A DNA stretch of 6,532 nt from Promethearchaeota archaeon (GTDB taxonomy: Archaea; Asgardarchaeota; Lokiarchaeia; Sigynarchaeales; SOKP01): assembly GCA_004524425.1 (NCBI GenBank), contig SDNN01000163.1:1-6532 (forward strand). The letters are read 5' to 3'. The stretch's first letter is position 1. Every line of letters starts with the position of its first letter. Shown here piece after piece: positions 1 through 5,356 of the stretch. A model generated the notes under the pieces. The model did no database searches. It saw only the letters and a list, made by a program, of their open reading frames with translations, and was not told the DNA's origin. The translations under genes were made by a program, and so were the position numbers.

Positions 1-1001
1 ATCACCGCAGATAATCCTTCTCGAGTATCACTTCCACTTAATACGTGATCTTTATATTTCTTTTCCATGCATTTATCAATATATGTATTAAATGTTCTCG
101 TAAGCGCTGATTTGAATCCCGTAAGATGAGTACCACCCTCGATCGTATTGATAGTGTTCGCATAGGTGAGAATATTCATCTGATATCCTTGATTATACTG
201 CATGGCAATATCAACAAAAACGTTTGATGCGTCGTCTATCGGATATTCTTCAGAAATGTAAATGATGTCATCATGCAATGGGTTTTTATCTTTATTCAAG
301 AAAGTAACAAATTCTTTTAATCCTCCTTTATAATAGTATTCCTCTTCTTGCTCCGTGTTTTCATCAAATATTTCAAATTTCGCGTGAGGAGTTAAGAATG
401 CTAACTCTCTCATTCGAGATGCTATCGTGAAAAAACTAAAGATCGGTTCTTCTTTATTTAAATCAAAAATATCCCCATCGGGATAAAAAGTTATGATCGT
501 CCCTTGTTTAGTCCCATTGAAATTGGATATTTCTGGCTCCGATGCCTTAAGTCCTCTAGAAAATTTTTGTTTATAATAAGTGCTATCTCTATAGACTTCA
601 ACTGTAAGCCATTCAGATAAGGCATTAACAACCGAAAGCCCCACTCCATGTAGCCCACCAGAAATTTTATAACTTTTAGCATCAAACTTACCACCACTAT
701 GAAGATGCTCCATTATGACTTCCACAGCAGGTTTATTATATTCTGAATGTACTTTGATTGGTATGCCTCGTCCATTATCCATTATTTGAACGGAATTATC
801 TTCTTTAAATATGACTTTAATTTTATTGGCATAACCTGCTATGGCCTCATCGACACAGTTATCTAACACTTCAAAAATAAGATGATGCAACCCTTTTTTC
901 CCAGTATCGCCGATATACATGGCGGGGCGTTTTCGCACGCCTTCTAGCCCTTTTAAGACCTTAATATCATCGGCATCATACTTTGAGAGCTGATCTGTCA
1001 T
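1..1001 (-). CDS. gyrB: DNA gyrase subunit B, N-terminal part (cut by left edge)
   Basis: ATPase subunit of the type II topoisomerase that, with GyrA, introduces negative supercoils using ATP. I translated 333 full codons from the ATG at 1001-999; the frame stays open to the left edge, with two bases of the next codon (probably Ile). The GHKL ATPase motifs are intact: FEVLDN at residues 43-48 with catalytic-base Glu44 and Asn48, DNGRGIP at 75-81, and the ATP-lid loop GGLHGVG at 115-121. The transducer domain follows (about 220-333) with GGTHLTGF near 289-296 and TREGLSAV at the edge. The opening KVLKGLEGVRKRPAMYIGDT (14-33) matches the usual gyrase start, so the start is well placed. A weak Shine-Dalgarno (AAGGT, 1011-1007) lies 5 nt upstream. 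The missing C-terminal TOPRIM half, and possibly gyrA, would lie left of the window. ParE is the alternative paralogue; I prefer GyrB on overall similarity to E. coli GyrB. Confidence 0.95.
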   Translation of the reverse strand, partial: MTDQLSKYDADDIKVLKGLEGVRKRPAMYIGDTGKKGLHHLIFEVLDNCVDEAIAGYANKIKVIFKEDNSVQIMDNGRGIPIKVHSEYNKPAVEVIMEHLHSGGKFDAKSYKISGGLHGVGLSVVNALSEWLTVEVYRDSTYYKQKFSRGLKASEPEISNFNGTKQGTIITFYPDGDIFDLNKEEPIFSFFTIASRMRELAFLTPHAKFEIFDENTEQEEEYYYKGGLKEFVTFLNKDKNPLHDDIIYISEEYPIDDASNVFVDIAMQYNQGYQMNILTYANTINTIEGGTHLTGFKSALTRTFNTYIDKCMEKKYKDHVLSGSDTREGLSAV

Positions 1002-1076
1002 AAGTGACCTTAATATATTCTTTATGTAAAAGTAAAATTATTCAATTTAACATGAAATTTTACGAGTTACCTACAT

Positions 1077-1092
1077 AATATATAAGTTTTAC
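1077..1092 (-). promoter_or_regulatory. Candidate TATA box/BRE for gyrB
   Basis: Read on the minus strand, this stretch is GTAAAACTTATATATT: an A-rich BRE-like lead-in followed by CTTATATA (complement of 1079-1086), close to the archaeal TATA consensus. Its centre lies about 82 bp upstream of the gyrB ATG, which predicts a leader of roughly 55-60 nt. A second AT-rich stretch, GAATATATTAA near 1011-1021, is only about 15 bp from the ATG and is too close for a normal TATA element. This is motif reading only. Confidence 0.35.
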
Positions 1093-1217
1093 GCATTTAT
1101 TAATTTAAGTACAATTTTTTTATTACCCCGGAGGATGAGGCTGAAGAGATTTATAACCGATTCTTTTGTTTCAAATATTTCATTAATGCAAGACTCGGAT
1201 ACGTCGTGTTATAGGAC

Positions 1218-1228
1218 AAAAATAAAAC
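1218..1228 (-). terminator. T-rich transcription terminator candidate after the folP-like gene
   Basis: On the minus strand this reads GTTTTATTTTT, about 50 nt past the folP-like stop codon. Archaeal RNA polymerase terminates at T-rich stretches in the non-template strand without needing a hairpin. The run is interrupted by one A, so the call is weak. Confidence 0.22.
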
Positions 1229-1275
1229 ACCAAGCAATTAGATACAACTTAGATTTAGAGGAAAATCTTAACGAT

Positions 1276-2145
1276 CTATCCGACTCCTCTTATTTCCTCA
1301 GCAATCTTTATTATTTCATTGGTCTGCTCATTTACATCATGCGTTCGAATGATATGTGCTCCATTATAAACAGCAATTGCAGTGGCTGACAAGGTACCGC
1401 TATACCGATTCTCGGGTGAATCCTTGTACTTACCTAATGTTTCGGCTATAAAAGATTTTCTTGAAATAGCGACCAAAATGAGCTTTTGTAAGACTTTCAA
1501 TCTCTTTAAATCATTCAATATCCTTAAATCCCATTCAAAGGTTTTTTCTTTAATCCAATGGCCAATGCCAGGATCCAAAATAATCTTTTTTCCATCATAA
1601 CCTTCTTCTTCAAGATTTCCTATAACATTTTTGAATTCATTAATGATTTCATCCATGTGTAATAAATCTCCCGGCACTTTTTTCGAAGCCATCAAAATCA
1701 CAGGTACATCATTTTCTAAAATAAAATCTTTTAAATACGGATCAGTCTTTAAACAGCTGACATCATTAAACATTATCTTTTTGTTCCATTTTTGAGCAAT
1801 TTCAAGTGATTTTTCAGCTACTATCTTATATTGAGTATCGATCGAAATAACAATGTTTTCAGGTATTTTTTTACATAGATGTTCCATGGCCGGTTCTAAT
1901 CTGTTAATTTCCTCCTCAATAGTAATTTTTTCAGACCAAGGTGCGGTGGAGCGAGCTCCTAAATCGAGAATCTTGGCTCCATTTTTTATCATTTTCATGG
2001 CGGAAAGTTCAAGTTGTTCCAGATCTTCATAGACCGATCCCTTATAAAATGATTCGGGGCTTAAATTGAGCACGCCCATGAGGACTGTTGGATAATAATC
2101 CCCTATCTCTAAAAAATCGAATAATTTAGAATAAATTTCAGTCAT
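1276..2145 (-). CDS. folP: Dihydropteroate synthase-like enzyme (archaeal type)
   Basis: A 289-residue TIM-barrel pterin-binding enzyme. The family condenses a hydroxymethyl-dihydropterin pyrophosphate with an arylamine (p-aminobenzoate in folate synthesis, a ribosylated aminobenzene in methanopterin synthesis). Motifs in order: MGVLNLSPESF (23-33, Asn27), DLGARSTAPW (61-70), SIDT (101-104, Asp103), NDVS (127-130), LDPGIGH (190-196, Asp191), SRKSF (228-232, Lys230) and RTHDV (267-271, Arg267/His269). These correspond to the pterin, metal and pyrophosphate sites of E. coli DHPS. One key change is visible: the Arg of the canonical STRP loop is Ala68, with an Arg two residues before the Thr instead (Arg65). 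This resembles archaeal DHPS-like proteins and may mean an arylamine other than free pABA. Length is normal for the family. The start at 2145 has no Shine-Dalgarno; an AT-rich box about 25 bp upstream suggests a leaderless mRNA. It is divergent from the CofE-like gene. The family is sure; the exact substrate is not. Confidence 0.88.
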   Translation of the reverse strand: MTEIYSKLFDFLEIGDYYPTVLMGVLNLSPESFYKGSVYEDLEQLELSAMKMIKNGAKILDLGARSTAPWSEKITIEEEINRLEPAMEHLCKKIPENIVISIDTQYKIVAEKSLEIAQKWNKKIMFNDVSCLKTDPYLKDFILENDVPVILMASKKVPGDLLHMDEIINEFKNVIGNLEEEGYDGKKIILDPGIGHWIKEKTFEWDLRILNDLKRLKVLQKLILVAISRKSFIAETLGKYKDSPENRYSGTLSATAIAVYNGAHIIRTHDVNEQTNEIIKIAEEIRGVG

Positions 2146-2165
2146 GTTACTAATAGTTAGAAAAA

Positions 2166-2173
2166 AAATATTT
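2166..2173. promoter_or_regulatory. Possible bidirectional TATA element between folP-like and CofE-like genes
   Basis: The perfect palindrome AAATATTT sits in the 55-bp spacer between two divergent start codons. Its centre is about 25 bp from the folP-like ATG (2145) and about 31 bp from the CofE-like ATG (2201). Those distances fit TATA boxes for leaderless or nearly leaderless archaeal transcripts in both directions. Neither gene has a Shine-Dalgarno, which agrees with leaderless initiation. The surroundings are very AT-rich, so a chance match is quite possible. Confidence 0.3.
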
Positions 2174-2200
2174 CAATTAAGTTTAATTTTTTTATTTACC

Positions 2201-2998
2201 ATGAATCTTTTTTCTATCGAGCTTCCTTTAATTAAAAAGAATGATCCTCTAATAGATATTATTATTGAAAAAATTGAAGAGAAGAAAGAGTCATTAAGGG
2301 ATGGTGACATCATTGTTATTTCTGAAAAAGTCGTGGCAGTGTCCCAAGGAAGGATAGTTAATTTATCAGAGGTTAAAAACATATCCAAAAAAGCAAAAAA
2401 GATGGCAAAAGAATATGATATGGATGAGAGATATGTTCAATTGATATTAAATGAAGCCACTTCAATTTTAGGAGGATTACCCGGAGGGCATGTTATTTTA
2501 GCTAAAGTTAATGATTTTTTAATAGCTAATGCGGGTATTGATCAATCAAATGCTGGTCCCAACAACGTGATCCTTTTACCAAAAAATCCAAAAGAATTAG
2601 TATGGATCTATTGGAAACATTTCAAGAAAATATATAACCTTAAGAGGCTAGGGGTGATTTTTGCTGACTCACGAGTACAACCTCTTAGGAAAGGAACAAT
2701 CGGCATTGCTGTAGCTACAGCAGGGTTTGAACCAATTGAAGATTTAAGAGGGCATCCTGATCTATTTGGTCGTCCTTTAAAGATTACCTTGAGGGCAATA
2801 GCAGATGATCTTACCAGCGCAGCACAATTTCTATTGAATGAAGGAGATCAACAGACTCCCGTGGTTATCATAAGAGACGCAAACATTGAGTTTACTGACA
2901 ATCCACAATTCACAACCGAATTACCGGCAGAGGAATGCCTTTACATGAACATATTTTCTCGATATCTCTTAAAAAAAGAAAAAAGATTTAATGAGTAA
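2201..2998 (+). CDS. CofE-family gamma-glutamyl ligase (F420-0:glutamate ligase-like, variant signature)
   Basis: A 265-residue protein of the CofE family (COG1478), whose classical member adds glutamates to coenzyme F420-0 using GTP. Family landmarks: SIELPLIKKND at the N-terminus (5-15), GDIIVISEKVV (35-45), QGRIVNLSEV (49-58), NAGIDQSNA (110-118), DLRGHPDLFGR (181-191) and ADDLTSAAQFLL (201-212). The classical SDT..GRPWR.G block reads ADSRVQPLRKG here (155-165). I recall this DSR..PLR form from a COG1478 branch also found in organisms not known to make F420, so the substrate is open. A folate/pterin glutamyl ligase (FolC2-like) is a real alternative given the divergent DHPS-like neighbour. 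The frame can be opened earlier, at ATG 2144, but that overlaps the folP-like start and adds a hydrophobic 19-residue leader out of place in a cytosolic ligase. I chose ATG 2201, which gives normal family length. The membrane-protein gene follows after 39 bp. Confidence 0.85.
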   Translation: MNLFSIELPLIKKNDPLIDIIIEKIEEKKESLRDGDIIVISEKVVAVSQGRIVNLSEVKNISKKAKKMAKEYDMDERYVQLILNEATSILGGLPGGHVILAKVNDFLIANAGIDQSNAGPNNVILLPKNPKELVWIYWKHFKKIYNLKRLGVIFADSRVQPLRKGTIGIAVATAGFEPIEDLRGHPDLFGRPLKITLRAIADDLTSAAQFLLNEGDQQTPVVIIRDANIEFTDNPQFTTELPAEECLYMNIFSRYLLKKEKRFNE

Positions 2999-3037
2999 AG
3001 AATAGACTATTTTAAATAAATAACTAAGGTATTTAGC

Positions 3038-3742
3038 ATGGGATTATACAGAAAAATTCTTGCTTTTAAAAGCAGGATATATGATAATTATTTAATCAAA
3101 CCATCCATAGTTAAAAAGTCCATCATTACTGCATTGATAATATTTTCTACATCGATAATTTTAGGGTTCATCGTTGCACAATTCGACCCTGATGGCTATA
3201 ACATTGTTGATAATTGGATAAGTGATATGGGCTCCTTCAATCACACTCCATTACCCTATTTTCTAGACTTCGGAGCCATGATCACTTCAATTTTGATCAT
3301 TCCAGCAATTTATTACATGGAAGATCGTTTAGCTCCAAATCCAACAGGAGATAGTGAATTTCCCAGAATGAGGTATAGGTTAAGCAGTCTTGGTTTCTTT
3401 TTCATGTTCATGGGCTTTTTTGGTTTTTTTAACGTGGGATTGTTTTCAGAGGATCGTACTACTGCTTTAGGACTGCACATGTTTTTTTCATATATAGTCT
3501 TTTCAGGATTGGTATTTTCTAGTGTTTTTTATGGGCTATTAATTACTTTTTATAAAACAGAGATTCCAAAAATAATAGGTATCTATGCGATTTTCGTTCC
3601 TTTCATAGTGGCTTATCTAGCATTGCAGTTTTTCAACCCATTGTTTGAGTGGATATTATTGTTTTCCCTTTTGATTTGGATGTTTCCAGTATTTCTTATC
3701 TTCGCGAAAAATATCCATGAAGCAGAAAAAGCAAATAAATAA
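3038..3742 (+). CDS. Six-span integral membrane protein, DUF998-like
   Basis: A 234-residue membrane protein of unknown function. Six hydrophobic spans are visible at about 29-48, 75-95, 118-136, 147-171, 178-198 and 203-224, with a basic N-terminal tail and a short charged C-terminal tail. The pattern matches what I know of DUF998: an N-terminal span, a loop with an NWISDMGS-like motif (59-66), then FFNVGLFSED (130-139) at the end of the third span and a His (147) opening the fourth. Family members are common in archaea, but no reaction is established. The start has an AAGGT Shine-Dalgarno-like sequence (3026-3030) 7 nt upstream. TTTTAAATAAAT just before it (3010-3021) could be a TATA box, so the gene may be transcribed on its own or with the CofE-like gene 39 bp upstream. 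Nothing in the sequence links it functionally to either neighbour. Confidence 0.8.
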   Translation: MGLYRKILAFKSRIYDNYLIKPSIVKKSIITALIIFSTSIILGFIVAQFDPDGYNIVDNWISDMGSFNHTPLPYFLDFGAMITSILIIPAIYYMEDRLAPNPTGDSEFPRMRYRLSSLGFFFMFMGFFGFFNVGLFSEDRTTALGLHMFFSYIVFSGLVFSSVFYGLLITFYKTEIPKIIGIYAIFVPFIVAYLALQFFNPLFEWILLFSLLIWMFPVFLIFAKNIHEAEKANK

Positions 3743-3762
3743 TCTCTCAATTCATTCAAAAA

Positions 3763-3773
3763 TTTATTTTTTT
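3763..3773 (+). terminator. T-run terminator candidate after the membrane-protein gene
   Basis: TTTATTTTTTT begins about 20 nt past the membrane-protein stop codon and contains seven consecutive T (3767-3773). A T-run on the coding strand is the typical archaeal intrinsic termination signal; no stable hairpin precedes it. It would separate the CofE-like/membrane-protein unit from gatAB. Confidence 0.4.
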
Positions 3774-3811
3774 ACCTTTATTATAGTGAAATTTTTTAGA
3801 AATGAATACTA

Positions 3812-3827
3812 GATAAAGTTATACTAT
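3812..3827 (+). promoter_or_regulatory. Candidate promoter of the gatAB operon
   Basis: GATAAAGTTATACTAT contains an A-rich BRE-like lead-in and a TATA-like core, TTATACTA (3819-3826), about 53 bp upstream of the gatA ATG. This predicts a leader of about 25-30 nt. No good Shine-Dalgarno precedes gatA. The 102 bp after the T-run are AT-rich throughout, so other boxes are possible. Confidence 0.28.
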
Positions 3828-3875
3828 TTTTCAATGAGATAATAGTTAATAGGCTACTAAATTGGTTAAGTTTTC

Positions 3876-5342
3876 ATGAAAATCCATGAATACATGGCAC
3901 ATGAACTAATTGATAAGGTTAAAAATAAGGAATTAACAATAGAAGAGATAATTCAATATTTTATAAATCGAATTGAAGAAACTGATCAAAGTCTGCATTC
4001 ATTTGTTCATGTTCCTCATGAAAAGGCAATAAAGAAGGCAAGAACCTTAGATGCTCTATTGAACAAGGGAAAAAGCGTTGGTAAACTTCATGGATTACCC
4101 ATAGCTGTAAAAGATCTCATATGTATTAAAGATGATTTGACTACTTGCTGTTCAAAAATTTTAGAAGGATATTACCCTCCTTATAATGCAACGGTAATTG
4201 AAAGGCTCATGGAGCAGGAAGGAGCGATAAGTATTGGACGTACCAACATGGATGAATTTGCCATGGGCTCCTCTACTGAAAATAGCTGCTATGGTCCCAC
4301 CTATAATCCTTGGGATCTGGAAAGAGTACCAGGAGGTTCAAGTGGGGGTTCAGGATCATGTGTAGCAAAGGGTCAAGCACCAGTTTCTTTAGGTAGCGAT
4401 ACGGGGGGTAGCATTAGGTGTCCCGCAGCGTATTGTGGTGTCGTGGGATTAAAACCAACATATGGCAGGGTTTCTCGATATGGTTTAGTGTCATATGCAA
4501 ATTCATTGGATCAAATTGGTCCTATTGCACGATGTGTGTACGATTGCGCTTTACTAATGGAAGTCATGGCTGGGGAAGACCCTTTAGATTCCACGACTGT
4601 AAATATAAAAGTTGATCAATATACCAAGCAGCTAGATCAATCCATTGATGATAAAATTATAGGGATTCCTAAAGAATTCTTCGGAGAGGGCTTGCAAAAA
4701 TCAGTCAAAAATGAGGTTAAAAACGCAATAAAAAAGTTAGAGTCATTAGGAGCTAAAACCGAGGAAATATCATTCCCGCATTTGGAATATACCATTCCCA
4801 CGTATTATCTGATCGCTATGAGTGAAGCAAGTTCAAATTTAGAGCGGTATGATGGATTAAGATATGGTAAAATGACTGATGATTTACAAGGAGACATATT
4901 CGAGGTGTTTAGTAAAACTAGAGGGGAGAAATTTGGACCTGAAGTGAGAAGACGTATCATTCTTGGGACATATGCGCTTTCAGCGGGATATTATGACATG
5001 TATTACATCAAAGCCTTACAAGTACGAACTCTCATTAAAAAAGATTTTCAAAATGCCTTTAAACAGTGTGATGCAATAGCATGTCCTACCATGCCAACCA
5101 CTGCTTTTAAAATTGGAGAATTGGTTGATGATCCTTTACAAATGTATCTCATGGATGTACTCACCTGTCCAGTAAATTTAGCAGGTTTGCCAGGGCTTTC
5201 AGTTCCATGCGGTTTTGATGATGATAATCTTCCAATTGGTTGCCAAATTATAGGAAATTATTTTGAAGAAAGCTTGATTTTGAATATAGGATACAAGTTA
5301 GAACAGGAATTGGGATTGAATGGAAAATTTCCTCCCGAATAG
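3876..5342 (+). CDS. gatA: Asp-tRNA(Asn)/Glu-tRNA(Gln) amidotransferase subunit A
   Basis: Glutaminase subunit of the GatCAB complex. It releases ammonia from glutamine and passes it to GatB, which amidates Asp-tRNA(Asn) or Glu-tRNA(Gln). The 488 residues match the usual length. The amidase-signature catalytic triad is complete: Lys79 in PIAVKD (75-80), cis-Ser155 in VPGGSSGGS (151-159) and nucleophile Ser179 in GSDTGGSIRCPA (173-184). The Ser155-Ser179 spacing of 24 is the family norm. VGLKPTYGRVSRYGLVSYA (190-208) and LDQIGPIA (211-218) are typical of GatA and separate it from general amidases, as does the adjacent gatB. The C-terminal CPVNLAGLPGLSVPCG (431-446) completes the fold. It starts at ATG 3876 with no clear Shine-Dalgarno and ends 14 bp before gatB. 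The 133 bp upstream are too short for an intact gatC and show none. Confidence 0.97.
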   Translation: MKIHEYMAHELIDKVKNKELTIEEIIQYFINRIEETDQSLHSFVHVPHEKAIKKARTLDALLNKGKSVGKLHGLPIAVKDLICIKDDLTTCCSKILEGYYPPYNATVIERLMEQEGAISIGRTNMDEFAMGSSTENSCYGPTYNPWDLERVPGGSSGGSGSCVAKGQAPVSLGSDTGGSIRCPAAYCGVVGLKPTYGRVSRYGLVSYANSLDQIGPIARCVYDCALLMEVMAGEDPLDSTTVNIKVDQYTKQLDQSIDDKIIGIPKEFFGEGLQKSVKNEVKNAIKKLESLGAKTEEISFPHLEYTIPTYYLIAMSEASSNLERYDGLRYGKMTDDLQGDIFEVFSKTRGEKFGPEVRRRIILGTYALSAGYYDMYYIKALQVRTLIKKDFQNAFKQCDAIACPTMPTTAFKIGELVDDPLQMYLMDVLTCPVNLAGLPGLSVPCGFDDDNLPIGCQIIGNYFEESLILNIGYKLEQELGLNGKFPPE

Positions 5343-5356
5343 AAGGTGAGAAAAGG
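5343..5356 (+). promoter_or_regulatory. Ribosome binding site of gatB
   Basis: The 14-bp gap between the gatA stop and the gatB ATG contains AAGGTGAG (5343-5350), a good match to the GGAGGTGA Shine-Dalgarno consensus, 6 nt before ATG 5357. It is the strongest such site in the window, as expected for an internal operon gene. It fixes the gatB start. Confidence 0.75.

Larger units (their letters stand above)
1002..1275. other. Spacer between gyrB and the folP-like gene
   Basis: This 274-bp AT-rich spacer separates two minus-strand genes. It contains the candidate gyrB promoter and, nearer the folP-like stop, a T-rich terminator candidate. I find no tRNA-like T-arm and no convincing C/D or H/ACA box pattern. 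A short GC-rich island, CCCCGGAGGATGAGG at 1126-1140, stands out from its surroundings. It could open a plus-strand reading frame at ATG 1135 that runs to 1389, but that frame overlaps the folP-like gene by 114 bp, its GGAGG directly abuts the ATG, and its product resembles no family I know. I do not call it a gene. Confidence 0.4.

Noticed and set aside
491..697. Minus-strand 68-residue frame
   Set aside because: It lies wholly inside gyrB on the same strand in another frame, and the gyrB frame is continuous with all family motifs.
1002..1275. Possible tRNA or C/D box RNA in the spacer
   Set aside because: No cloverleaf T-arm and no properly spaced RTGATGA/CTGA box pair could be found on either strand; the GATGA and CTGA near 1134-1144 are too close together.
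1195..1283. Inverted repeat TCGGATA / TATCCGA
   Set aside because: The 7-bp arms are 75 nt apart and the second arm lies in the folP-like stop region. This is expected by chance and does not form a credible hairpin terminator.
1135..1389. Plus-strand 84-residue reading frame beginning at the GC-rich island
   Set aside because: It overlaps the folP-like gene by 114 bp on the opposite strand, its GGAGG directly touches the ATG with no spacer, and its composition matches no family. The overlap part is explained by the real gene.
1382..1600. Plus-strand 72-residue frame
   Set aside because: It is antisense to the C-terminal half of the folP-like gene, covering the conserved SRKSF and DPGIGH motifs.
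2173..2388. Minus-strand 71-residue frame opposite the CofE-like gene
   Set aside because: It is antisense to the conserved N-terminal part of the CofE-like protein, has no family resemblance and runs into the divergent promoter.
4418..4615. Plus-strand 65-residue frame
   Set aside because: It is an out-of-frame shadow inside gatA, over the strongly conserved catalytic region.
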